The notes under the pieces were generated by a model. It made no database searches, was not told where the DNA came from, and saw only the letters and a list, made by a program, of their open reading frames with translations. Positions 7,050 to 15,755 of a DNA stretch of 26,373 nt are shown one piece after another. The number at the start of each line of letters is the position of its first letter. Position 1 is the stretch's first letter. Source of the DNA: a virus; IMG/VR virus record IMGVR_UViG_3300021356_000141, positions 1 to 26,373 of that record; one strand, 5' to 3'. Both the position numbers and the translations under genes were made by a program.

Positions 7050-7648
7050 AGAACAGAACCTGCTGTAATTTTTTGTTCTAAAAACTCACTCCATCTTATA
7101 TGAGCAGATTCATCTAAAGTAGAATACTTTTCTTTTTCTAAAAAGTATTTCATACTAGAATCTTTGTTCAAAGGATTGTGGTATTTTCTTGCATTTATTG
7201 CTTTTAACACACCTAGTGTTTTATCATTAAACAAAATACAATCTTGTGTATTATACATATAATATTTGATATTGGCTTTTTCTAAAACTTGTTGTACCAA
7301 AAATGCTTCTGTTGCCCAATGTTGAGACAACAATAAATCATTAAAAATTACATCATCAAAATTGTGTAAACTGTTAATACCATTATCATTGTATTCTCGT
7401 AATTCAGGACGATAGGTAAAAATTTTATCTTTCCACCAAACTTCTCTACGCTTAGTGTTTGTCCAACCTATAAGAAAAAAATTGTTGATATTATCTTCTA
7501 GTGAATATTCTATAACTTTTCGGAATATTTGATTATTACAAGTATCAATTTCTGCAACATCGCAAAAATTATAACCTAAACTTTCAGCGAGGTATTTTGG
7601 TGCAGCATCTCCTTTCACTAACTCGTCGCCAAAACTTATTAGATTCAA
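7046..7648 (-). CDS. SGNH-like protein lacking the nucleophilic serine; TTG start
   Basis: A 200-residue protein. Starting at the TTG at 7646-7648, which makes a TTGA overlap with the upstream stop and has AGGAG seven bases before it, gives MNLISFGDELVKGD. This aligns with the start of the SGNH paralogue downstream. Where GDS proteins have the nucleophilic Ser there is Glu (GDE). The block III-like segment FLIGWTNTKRREVWW is kept, and a C-terminal DESAHIRWSEFL keeps the block V His. It is therefore probably a non-hydrolytic paralogue, or one using other chemistry, perhaps a partner of the two other SGNH proteins. A farther upstream TTG (7666) would add six residues. The fold call is moderate. 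Confidence 0.65.
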   Translation of the reverse strand: MNLISFGDELVKGDAAPKYLAESLGYNFCDVAEIDTCNNQIFRKVIEYSLEDNINNFFLIGWTNTKRREVWWKDKIFTYRPELREYNDNGINSLHNFDDVIFNDLLLSQHWATEAFLVQQVLEKANIKYYMYNTQDCILFNDKTLGVLKAINARKYHNPLNKDSSMKYFLEKEKYSTLDESAHIRWSEFLEQKITAGSVL

Positions 7649-8982
7649 AAATAATCTCCTATCCAAGGTATATAATCGTGTATACTAATTTTTCTAAATT
7701 TATCGCTGGCATTTGTATTATCAATAAAAACTTGCCAGTCTCCTTCGTCAGGTTCTTGATTAAGAACATTTTTTAAATTAATAATGTTTTCAACTGCCCA
7801 CTGTTCCCAATCTGGAAGTTCAGCTGCTTTAAATCTTGCATACTGTTCTTCCAACATGGTATTCATTAAATCTTTGCGCTCTTGTGGTAAGTTTCTTATA
7901 TTTAAATATCGAGGTTGTTCTACTATATTAAAGTGAGGTAAGCAATTTTGATATCCAAAATTTCCCCACGCCCATGTATAATGCCATTCATCATACTGTT
8001 TCTTACACCAGTCTAGCAAGTTAGGCAAGTCGTGCATATTCAACAAGCTCAGTGTGACGTGTGTATGTACAAGAACACCTTTACGTGTAGCACTAAACTC
8101 TTTTAGTTTTTGTACATTACGTTCTACAATCTTCCACTTGCTAGGATGCCTTACATAGTATGCTAGGTCGCCTACAGCATCAATACTAAGGCTAAGTATT
8201 ACACCACGGAACTTGTCCCAAATGTTTAGCAGTCTGTCTGGTATGGTTGTAGCATTTGTGTTGTAATGTAGCTCAATGTTTTTGCTCCAACCTTTGTCAA
8301 TAATGTGTTCAAGCCAAGCATAGTGTTCTTCAACAACTAACGGTTCACCTCCAATAAAGTTTATCACACGTACATTGGGCAACACATCATCATAGAAGCC
8401 TTCTGCAAATGCACGTACAAACCAAGGATTTTCACTGCTTAGTTTTGCAATATGATATGCAGTTTTATCCCAATCAGTGTGCGGAACTGTTGGTCCTTCT
8501 TCAATCCATCTATGACTTGCCCAAGGATTGCAACTACGACATTTTAAATTACACACATTACCTAAACTAATATCCAAGTATGTAATTGCTTCTGGATTAA
8601 TGCTACCATCTTCATTTAAATTTTTTAATGTTTCGTCAATATGATCTTCGTATATTTCATTCCACGTTTGTCTAAAACTACGTATTCCTTGCTCTTCAAG
8701 TCCGAAACAACCTTTACATCCATCAGGCACATCGTCACTCATAAGCTGTTTACGTACTTTCATTATTTCAGGATCGTTTATAAAATCAAACAAATTTTCT
8801 GCATTTTTATTCCCGTGATGTTTCCATTCGAAAATATTGTTTATTTGCACACCAGGCATATAAGTATTGGTATTCATTCTACTAAAGCAACAAGGTCTTG
8901 TTCTACCATGACCGTGTGTGCTAAATCCTTGATTTGCAAGATAACAATAATTTTTTGGTAATTTATCTAATTTTTTCTGCAT
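7645..8982 (-). CDS. twitch/SPASM-type radical SAM protein (fourth twitch paralogue)
   Basis: A 445-residue radical SAM enzyme. The [4Fe-4S]/SAM motif CNLKCRSC follows LDISLGNV near residue 145, and FIGGEPL near 215 is the GGEP SAM-binding motif. Before the core is a cysteine domain with Cys13, Cys31-Cys32 and a CKGC pair near residue 89, followed by FGLEEQGIRSFRQ. This is the signature usually found C-terminal to the core in SPASM/twitch enzymes, and it probably holds an auxiliary cluster. A YYVRHPSKW stretch near 280 recurs in its paralogues. The start is the ATG at 8980-8982; GTG at 9057 would force a 95-base overlap. Such enzymes modify peptides, sugars or nucleosides; the substrate here is unknown. 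Confidence 0.85.
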   Translation of the reverse strand: MQKKLDKLPKNYCYLANQGFSTHGHGRTRPCCFSRMNTNTYMPGVQINNIFEWKHHGNKNAENLFDFINDPEIMKVRKQLMSDDVPDGCKGCFGLEEQGIRSFRQTWNEIYEDHIDETLKNLNEDGSINPEAITYLDISLGNVCNLKCRSCNPWASHRWIEEGPTVPHTDWDKTAYHIAKLSSENPWFVRAFAEGFYDDVLPNVRVINFIGGEPLVVEEHYAWLEHIIDKGWSKNIELHYNTNATTIPDRLLNIWDKFRGVILSLSIDAVGDLAYYVRHPSKWKIVERNVQKLKEFSATRKGVLVHTHVTLSLLNMHDLPNLLDWCKKQYDEWHYTWAWGNFGYQNCLPHFNIVEQPRYLNIRNLPQERKDLMNTMLEEQYARFKAAELPDWEQWAVENIINLKNVLNQEPDEGDWQVFIDNTNASDKFRKISIHDYIPWIGDYF

Positions 8983-9955
8983 ACTCTGGCCTTGCTTTAC
9001 TAATGTTAAAATCTGCTGCACAGTGACAATGTGACTTTGGACACCAAACACCGTCACTCATTGTTGTATTAAACTCGCCTTGTACAATATTGCCTACAAT
9101 AGGACCTACACCACAACTTGCTTGCTGTATGCGTCCGTTAGGGTGTATATGCAAACTTTCGTGTATATTGCACAGCCAACCTTGGAAGAAGTTTTTGCCT
9201 TCTGTAATAATACTATTGGTGTTAATAGGTTCAATAGTATCATCTTCAAACCAAGTTTTTGCCCACGCATAACTTGGGTCCTTTTGCACAGGAATAGATT
9301 GCTGCTGCACAGTGCTGTTGGTTTTAAAGAAGTCCATTTGCCATTGTTCATTATAATGATACGGATCTGTGCTAGGACGTAATTCGTCATATACAGGTGC
9401 ATATTCTATCATATAGTTGTCACATTCTTCTCTAATTCTATCTCCAAAATCAATACATTGTTGGAAATAATCGTGATGCATCATTATACGTGAACACAAA
9501 TAGTTTTTCTTATCTTGCAAAAATTTATACACTTCTATGTATTTGTCATCTTTACTCCATTCTGCATGATAGCTTGCAACAATATCCTCAAACAAATGAT
9601 GATTTTCTTTCCACCAACTCAACGGTTTACTAAAATTAGTATTAATACCCACACAACTTCCTGGCCATTTTGCGTGTTCTCTAAACTTCTCTACAACAGG
9701 AATTAATGCTTTCCAAAAGGTCGGTTCGCCTCCACTAAGATATAATTTAAAATATTCATATCCTTTATCTTTATAATGCAACATAATTTTTTCTAGTGTA
9801 TCTACTATCAAAGGAATATCATGATCGTTTCGGTTTCTGCCTGCCCAATTCCATTCACTACAATATGTGCAACGGAAGTTGCACCAATCGTTGACTTGCC
9901 AAACTATACTTACCCATTTATCTTTTGCTGGGATAATTGCTTTTATGTCTTGCAT
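8963..9955 (-). CDS. radical SAM protein with C-terminal cysteine cluster
   Basis: A 330-residue radical SAM enzyme. CNFRCTYC at residues 25-32 is the SAM cluster motif and LSGGEPTF at 73-80 the GGEP motif. Unlike its twitch neighbours it lacks the N-terminal cysteine domain. Instead the last 70 residues hold a Cys in GWLCNIHESLHIHPNGRI, an ASCGVGPIVGNI stretch and a CPKSHCHCAAD cluster, which together look like a C-terminal twitch/SPASM-type auxiliary site. The ATG overlaps the upstream stop by 13 bases. Architecture is of the peptide- or carbohydrate-modifying type; the reaction cannot be named. Confidence 0.85.
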   Translation of the reverse strand: MQDIKAIIPAKDKWVSIVWQVNDWCNFRCTYCSEWNWAGRNRNDHDIPLIVDTLEKIMLHYKDKGYEYFKLYLSGGEPTFWKALIPVVEKFREHAKWPGSCVGINTNFSKPLSWWKENHHLFEDIVASYHAEWSKDDKYIEVYKFLQDKKNYLCSRIMMHHDYFQQCIDFGDRIREECDNYMIEYAPVYDELRPSTDPYHYNEQWQMDFFKTNSTVQQQSIPVQKDPSYAWAKTWFEDDTIEPINTNSIITEGKNFFQGWLCNIHESLHIHPNGRIQQASCGVGPIVGNIVQGEFNTTMSDGVWCPKSHCHCAADFNISKARPEYAEKIR

Positions 9956-11151
9956 ACGTCTTCCAATATGTAATTAAGTGTAGGAAATATATCTGCAAAA
10001 TTGTATCTTCTATACTTGTCGTTGATTGCAATAAATTGTTTCATACGTGTAATGTTTTCTGCAGAATATTTATTAGTATTCTGTGTGTAGTTAATGATTC
10101 TTTGAACAGCGTCTGCGTGTAATTTTGTTTCTAGTGTAAACAACTTGCCTATTACTTTGTGTTGTATTTCTCTTGGCCATACGCAACTGTGCAGTTGATC
10201 AGGGTGTTCGAGAAAAATAGGCACAAAGTCTACACGTCTAGTTTGACGTTTTTCAAGCCAACGAATTAATCTGTCTACATCAAACACATTCCACGCTTGA
10301 TAGACAAAGTAAATTTTTAGTTGTACTTTTTCAGGCAACCGCATTGCTTTATCAAAGTTTTCTTCTACTTTGTTCCAATCTGTAGGATAACGTATATACA
10401 TATTATGATCACCGTATCCATCAATGCTCATCTGCACTTCGCTTGAATCAAAGAAGTCTAGTTTATCATAGAATCCTTCTGGCCATGTTGTCATATTAGT
10501 AGTCCAAGCTACATGACATTTAGTATTACCTACTTCAACAAGTTTATCTAATACATATTGATTTGCTTGTATTAGTGTAGGCTCACCACCTGTCATATAC
10601 AAACGTTCTAATGTTGGTGCCACTGTATCTACAAAGTCACGGAACTCTTGTGTTTCATACCATTGCCAATCGTGTGCTTCTACACTACGTATTTCGTGTT
10701 GCCATTGATCATTCAACCAGTCTGGCACAGTTTCATTTGCTAGTATTTTCTTACGTTCTTTGTATATGTTGTCGCTGCTTACACTCCAACAACTGTTACA
10801 CTTTAAGTTGCAGTGATTTCCGAGACGTAATTCCAGGTGAGTAGGATTGCTATGCAGTAATGGTTGTTTATAGTTTTTATTAGCCCATTGCCTACTACTT
10901 TCAAGACCTTTTTCTTCGTGCTCGTAGCAGCGACTACATTCTTTAACAGGCTTGCCTGCTAACATATTGGCACGAACATTTAACATATATTCACCGTTCC
11001 AAATATTTTCCCACTTGTCTTTACCAAGTATAGCATCGTGTCCGTCTGCTTGTATGTAATCTTCACTGTAAACATGGCAGCACAACTTACATCTGCCGTC
11101 TGTATTTGTATGCACATTTATAAATGGGTATATACAAAAGGTATTACTCAT
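9943..11151 (-). CDS. twitch/SPASM-type radical SAM protein (third twitch paralogue)
   Basis: A 402-residue enzyme of the same permuted architecture. The N-terminal domain has Cys6, CKLCC at 21-25, an IWNGEYM segment, and a CSRC pair followed by YEHEEKGLESSRQ. The core has LRLGNHCNLKCNSC and MTGGEPTL, and MYIRYPTDW matches the motif shared by the paralogues. The start is the ATG at 11149-11151 in an ATGA overlap with the B12 radical SAM gene; the open frame extends nine codons further upstream without need. It is more divergent from the first two paralogues than they are from each other. Likely an oxidoreductase using SAM and two iron-sulfur clusters, substrate unknown. Confidence 0.85.
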   Translation of the reverse strand: MSNTFCIYPFINVHTNTDGRCKLCCHVYSEDYIQADGHDAILGKDKWENIWNGEYMLNVRANMLAGKPVKECSRCYEHEEKGLESSRQWANKNYKQPLLHSNPTHLELRLGNHCNLKCNSCWSVSSDNIYKERKKILANETVPDWLNDQWQHEIRSVEAHDWQWYETQEFRDFVDTVAPTLERLYMTGGEPTLIQANQYVLDKLVEVGNTKCHVAWTTNMTTWPEGFYDKLDFFDSSEVQMSIDGYGDHNMYIRYPTDWNKVEENFDKAMRLPEKVQLKIYFVYQAWNVFDVDRLIRWLEKRQTRRVDFVPIFLEHPDQLHSCVWPREIQHKVIGKLFTLETKLHADAVQRIINYTQNTNKYSAENITRMKQFIAINDKYRRYNFADIFPTLNYILEDVCKT

Positions 11152-13307
11152 ACTGTCCACTTGCCTTTGCCTTTCCAATCATACTCGAAACTAAAATCTA
11201 AATTTCTAGTAACTAAAAAATCTTTTTCGTGTTGTGTGAATGTATCAACATCATAAGCATTGTAAGGATCTCTTTTTGCTTTATCAGTACCTTTCCACGC
11301 TAACTTACGTGCTCTAATAACACTGTTGCTGTTATCTCTTGTGAAATCCATAATACTCCATACTGGGCTCCAAGGGTCTGGACTCATTTTCATAGCACCG
11401 TTTTCTATCCAGTATTTGTCATTCCAATCTGTGTATTCGTCTTGTTCATAGTTCCACCAAAAGTCAGCAGTCCAATTTCCATCATCGTCTATTTCAAAAT
11501 CGTATTCTGCATTCAGTGGAGCAGCATTACGCTCACCCCATTCTTCGTATTCCCATTCTTTTTTGAATTTAAGATTGAGTTTATATCCACCACGTGTTCT
11601 CCATACAACACGTAAGAACGGCCATATTTCGTTTACAAGACTATCTGCAAAATTACTAATGCCCGGTTTAATAATCTCATAATCAAAGTCGTCATAATCA
11701 TAACGTGCTTCTAGTTCTTTGTCAGGATCATTGAACTCAATATCATAATGAAACTTTGCTAAATTATGTCTAGTAGGTTTGCTACAAATTTTTTCAGTGT
11801 TTAAGAAATCTGTAAAAATACTAAAACATTTCATTCTTATAAGTTTGTGGACAATGCTAAGTTTATGATCTTTTGTAATCCAATGGTCATAATAGTAAAA
11901 AGGAGACAAATTAAATTTGTCGAAGTTTTGTCCTACAATAGTATCAACACCAACACTGAATCCTGTGCCTTGACTTATAGCAATTAATCCTTGATCTTTA
12001 ATACGATATAAAAATGTAAGAGTATCTTCTAATTCTTTTGGCCCTTCATTAGGAAAGCCTACAATCCAATTGGTCATTGCATCGATGCCCACTGCATAAC
12101 CATCACTAAAGTTGGCTTCCATTTCTTCAACAGTAACTTTCTTGTCCATTAAGTCTAGCACAACTTGACTACCTGACTCGATACCATAATTAAGAACTTC
12201 ACAGCCACCTGCTTTTAAATCTTTGTAATAATCCAAGTCCATACGTCCATCACAACGACAATAACCTGTCCAATGTATATCTAGTCCTTTTTCTGCGACA
12301 CCATTTACAAATGCACGTAACTCATTAAGATTACCATTAACTAAACTATCAATAAACCAGTAAACATTGGTTCCGTGTTCATAATACATATGTTCTATTT
12401 CTTGTACAGTGCTAAGTGCATTACGCTGTCTATATTTCCAAAAGTGTGTTTCTTCACAAAACGTACATTTAGCAATACAACCACGTGATATTTCACACAA
12501 GGCACCGTTAGGAAATAGATAGTTACTAAAATCAAAATCGCTATAATCTGGCAAAGGCAACGTGCTGAGATTATATCTTTGATTTTCAGGTTGTCTAATA
12601 ATTTTACTTTTTTCTTCTTCTGTGTAATCTATACCTTTTTTATTTTCTATACTTGCTAACGCTACTAGTAATGGTTGTTCGCCTTCACCATTAACAACGT
12701 AATCAAAAAGATTATCTCCTTTGTAATAACTGCTGTGTGTGCTAGGACCACCTACCATTGTTACTACATTTGGTAAACGCTTTTTTATCTCCATTGCCAT
12801 ATATTTTGTTGGTGCTGTGTTACAGTAATATAAAGTAAATCCTACAACATCTGGCTTGAAGTCTACTATTTGTTGAATTTTTTCTTGTAATAAAGGTTCT
12901 AGATGCGGATGAATATCATCGTAATAATGTTCTTCTAACCAATGCCAATCACGTAGAGGATCCCACGGATTAAAATTAATAGGCCATTTTTCTTCATGAT
13001 ATATTCTGTACGATTCAACATTGATATCAAAACTTTTGACTGCATAACCTGCACGTTTAGCTGCACTAGCTAATTTAGCTGTATTATAAGGAGGAAAGCT
13101 AGGATCCCATTCAGGCAATAGACAAAGACAAAGTCTAGTTTTCCTGTTGACTTTGTATTCTATTTCTAAATTATCTAATCCTTTTTGTACAGGTTTGCTG
13201 TATTTTGCAATTGCTGCAAGAGTGGCTACGTGTTTATCTTCAGCTAAAGTTCCTGTAGGTCTTTCAGGAATTTTCCTGTTTTTATCTTTTTGGTCAAAAA
13301 ATCCCAT
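11148..13307 (-). CDS. B12-binding-type radical SAM protein with aromatic C-terminal extension
   Basis: A 719-residue class B-type radical SAM protein. Residues about 57-215 form a cobalamin-binding-like Rossmann domain (PPYNTAKLASAAKRAGY; KPDVVGFTLYY; VTMVGGPSTH; VVNGEGEQPLL) without an obvious DxHxxG base-off histidine. The radical SAM core begins at 271, with SRGCIAKCTFC supplying Cys277, Cys281 and Cys284, and includes the family motif NYGIESGSQ. From about residue 490 comes a 230-residue extension unusually rich in Trp, Tyr, Asp and Glu, ending KGKGKWTV, which I do not recognise. Relatives methylate or rearrange unactivated carbons. It is joined to the gene before by TAATG and the gene after by ATGA. 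Confidence 0.88.
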   Translation of the reverse strand: MGFFDQKDKNRKIPERPTGTLAEDKHVATLAAIAKYSKPVQKGLDNLEIEYKVNRKTRLCLCLLPEWDPSFPPYNTAKLASAAKRAGYAVKSFDINVESYRIYHEEKWPINFNPWDPLRDWHWLEEHYYDDIHPHLEPLLQEKIQQIVDFKPDVVGFTLYYCNTAPTKYMAMEIKKRLPNVVTMVGGPSTHSSYYKGDNLFDYVVNGEGEQPLLVALASIENKKGIDYTEEEKSKIIRQPENQRYNLSTLPLPDYSDFDFSNYLFPNGALCEISRGCIAKCTFCEETHFWKYRQRNALSTVQEIEHMYYEHGTNVYWFIDSLVNGNLNELRAFVNGVAEKGLDIHWTGYCRCDGRMDLDYYKDLKAGGCEVLNYGIESGSQVVLDLMDKKVTVEEMEANFSDGYAVGIDAMTNWIVGFPNEGPKELEDTLTFLYRIKDQGLIAISQGTGFSVGVDTIVGQNFDKFNLSPFYYYDHWITKDHKLSIVHKLIRMKCFSIFTDFLNTEKICSKPTRHNLAKFHYDIEFNDPDKELEARYDYDDFDYEIIKPGISNFADSLVNEIWPFLRVVWRTRGGYKLNLKFKKEWEYEEWGERNAAPLNAEYDFEIDDDGNWTADFWWNYEQDEYTDWNDKYWIENGAMKMSPDPWSPVWSIMDFTRDNSNSVIRARKLAWKGTDKAKRDPYNAYDVDTFTQHEKDFLVTRNLDFSFEYDWKGKGKWTV

Positions 13308-14542
13308 TACATTATTCCTTGTAATTCTGGGAATATTTCATACACATTTTCGTTACGCATACCATCCATTTTGTTTGTTTTCCAGTACCACATTTTTAAT
13401 TCAGATGTTCTATCTTGTTCCATAAATTGCAAAATGTTTTTGTAGTCCTGTATCACACTATCTATATTTTTTAATTTTTCGTTTTTATTATTATCAAACT
13501 GTTTCAAATAGTTAATATGTTCTTCATATCTTTTATGCACTTGTTCTTTTATCCAAGGAGGTAATATGCTTAAACGCATATAAGTTGGATCCAATAGTAT
13601 GTTAATTCTAATATTAGCAGGTTCTAATAATCCTTCTTCAATCCATTCTTTGTGGAAATCGCAAATGTTTAGCACATTGTAAACACTTACAGTAGGAGTT
13701 AATTCAAAGTAAACGTGCGGACATTGCTCAATCATATCACGTCTATTTTGCACAACCTGTGTCCAATCCATATTTTTACGCAGATATTCTCCTCGCTTAT
13801 GATTTGCATCTAAACTTGCTGCTACTCTTACATTATCAAACGCATTCCAATACTCAAATGCTGTTTTACGCTTGTAACGCATTTGTGTAAAGTTTGTGGT
13901 GTAGTCCATTGCTACATTACGTTTGCCCATTTCAATCCATTTGTCAAGTATACGGTAATGTTCATCTGTGATAAGTGGTTCGCCGCCAGCCCAATACACA
14001 CGTTCAACGCTGCCTAACAATGGTTCAAGTTCGTCCATAAAGTTTAACATATCATCACGTACTTTGAGTATCTTATTGTGTCCAGGATCTCCGTATGCTG
14101 CTTTGTGATCTTCAAACCAACTACTGCTGAACTGGGGTCCACAACTGCGACACTTTAGATTGCACAAGTTGCTAAAACGTATGTCTAGGTAAGCCATATT
14201 AACATCACCAGCACTGCCGTCATCGCTTGTAGCATCAACTTTGTCCCAATGGTTTTTGCCAAAATTGTTTATGCTACCTTGACGTAGTGTGCCCATTCCG
14301 TTTTCTTCTAGTTCGTAACAACGTCTACATTCTTTACTTGGTTTATCTTGCAACATATTCATTCGCAGTTCACGTATTTCAGGACCGTTCCAAATATCCT
14401 GTAAACTTTGTGTTTGTGTATCTCCCACAGGGTGAGCAGGATCGCTCATACAACAAGGATATGTAGTGCCAGCTGGCCACATATGTAAATGTATCCAAGG
14501 CATCATACAAAAATGTTTACTGTTTTTTAATTTATCAGACAT
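13307..14542 (-). CDS. twitch/SPASM-type radical SAM protein (second twitch paralogue)
   Basis: A 411-residue radical SAM enzyme. The N-terminal cysteine domain has HFCMMPW (Cys12), YPCC (Cys30, Cys31), IWNGPEIRELR, and CRRC (Cys72, Cys75). The core follows with SNLCNLKCRSC (Cys127, 131, 134) and WAGGEPL near 184-190. A GEYLRKNMDW segment corresponds to the shared Y-x-R-x4-W motif. It is the closest relative of the next gene upstream: the DDGS, RFSNLCN and CRSCGPxFSSxW blocks match nearly residue for residue, so this is probably a tandem duplication. It starts within the upstream stop (8-base overlap ATGTCTGA). Substrate unknown. Confidence 0.88.
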   Translation of the reverse strand: MSDKLKNSKHFCMMPWIHLHMWPAGTTYPCCMSDPAHPVGDTQTQSLQDIWNGPEIRELRMNMLQDKPSKECRRCYELEENGMGTLRQGSINNFGKNHWDKVDATSDDGSAGDVNMAYLDIRFSNLCNLKCRSCGPQFSSSWFEDHKAAYGDPGHNKILKVRDDMLNFMDELEPLLGSVERVYWAGGEPLITDEHYRILDKWIEMGKRNVAMDYTTNFTQMRYKRKTAFEYWNAFDNVRVAASLDANHKRGEYLRKNMDWTQVVQNRRDMIEQCPHVYFELTPTVSVYNVLNICDFHKEWIEEGLLEPANIRINILLDPTYMRLSILPPWIKEQVHKRYEEHINYLKQFDNNKNEKLKNIDSVIQDYKNILQFMEQDRTSELKMWYWKTNKMDGMRNENVYEIFPELQGIM

Positions 14543-15755
14543 ACAAATCCTTTAGTTCTGGGAATACACGTAAAAAGTTTTCTCCACGCTTCAAATCTAA
14601 CTTTTGCATTTCTTCTCTAAACTTTGGAATAAAATGACTGTCATCTTTACTATACATAAAATTTATAATATTGTCTATACCATCTTGCAAAAATTGTTTA
14701 CGAGTAGGATAAATTATTTTTTGTTCATATAAAGATTCTACATCTTGTTTAAACAATTCTAAACTTTGCTTTGCTTTGTCTTTAATATGTTCTGGTAATA
14801 TTGTTATACTCAACCATTCTGGCCCAACCAATATATTACTGAAGTTAATATCATAATCTGTAGGAATTTTGTGTTCATACAAAAACTTTACAATATCAGC
14901 CAAATCTAAAATATTAAGGACACTAATAGTAGGATTAGGTTGTATAATTACGCCTTTATCATAACTGTGATCAAAATTATCACGTATATAACAAAGATTG
15001 TTAAACACAGTTTCCCATGATTGTCCATTACGTGTGTATTCTGCTTTTGCACCCATTTGATCTAAACTAACACAATAAAAGATTTTATCAAAGTGTTTCC
15101 AGTAATCAGTAATATGTTTTCCTTTAAGGCTTAGGCGTGTTGCGTTGCTGTTGTATGTCAGTCTCGGTTTGAGTCCACGCTCTATGAGCATATCTAGCAA
15201 TCTATAATGCTGTGGCATAAACAAACTTTCGCCGCCTGTAAAATATACTTCTTCTATTGTAGGCAGTATTTCTTCTATTTCTTCCCACATCTCAGGATGG
15301 TTGATTTCTACTATTTCAGGTTTACCAACAATATCTTCAGCCCACTTGCTGCTGAAGTGCGGTCCACAACTACGACACTTCATATTACAAAGGTTACTAA
15401 AACGTACATCAAAATATGCCAAGTTCATTTGTTCTACGCTACCGTCATCACTGGTGGTTTGTACCAAATCATAATGATGATTGTATTCTGTGTTAAATTT
15501 GTGTCTATAACTTATAACACCTTGTTCTTCATATTTGATACACTTTTCACATCCTTGACTACTTACGTTGTTTAACATTCGTAGCCTAAGCTCACGCATT
15601 TTTTCACTGTTCCATACTCCTTTGAAACCAGCTTCATTGATATTACCAACTGGCATATCCCAATGATAAATGCAGCAAGGATATGCATCTCCGTTTTGCC
15701 ATACGCTCATATGTGTCCACGGAGCCATACAAAAATGTTTTTTAAATTCTGTCAA
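14535..15755 (-). CDS. twitch/SPASM-type radical SAM protein (first twitch paralogue); TTG start
   Basis: A 406-residue enzyme if started at the TTG at 15753-15755, which forms a TTGA overlap with the upstream stop and aligns the N-terminus (TEFKKHFCMAPW) with the tandem paralogue. The open frame begins at another TTG, 15794, which would add 13 residues and a 43-base overlap. The cysteine domain has HFC, YPCC and CEKC; the core has SNLCNMKCRSC and a GGES in place of GGEP; and AEYTRNGQSW is the shared motif. It is the second gene of the cassette, after the glycosyltransferase-like gene. The choice of start is inferred, the family is clear. Confidence 0.86.
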   Translation of the reverse strand: MTEFKKHFCMAPWTHMSVWQNGDAYPCCIYHWDMPVGNINEAGFKGVWNSEKMRELRLRMLNNVSSQGCEKCIKYEEQGVISYRHKFNTEYNHHYDLVQTTSDDGSVEQMNLAYFDVRFSNLCNMKCRSCGPHFSSKWAEDIVGKPEIVEINHPEMWEEIEEILPTIEEVYFTGGESLFMPQHYRLLDMLIERGLKPRLTYNSNATRLSLKGKHITDYWKHFDKIFYCVSLDQMGAKAEYTRNGQSWETVFNNLCYIRDNFDHSYDKGVIIQPNPTISVLNILDLADIVKFLYEHKIPTDYDINFSNILVGPEWLSITILPEHIKDKAKQSLELFKQDVESLYEQKIIYPTRKQFLQDGIDNIINFMYSKDDSHFIPKFREEMQKLDLKRGENFLRVFPELKDLYV

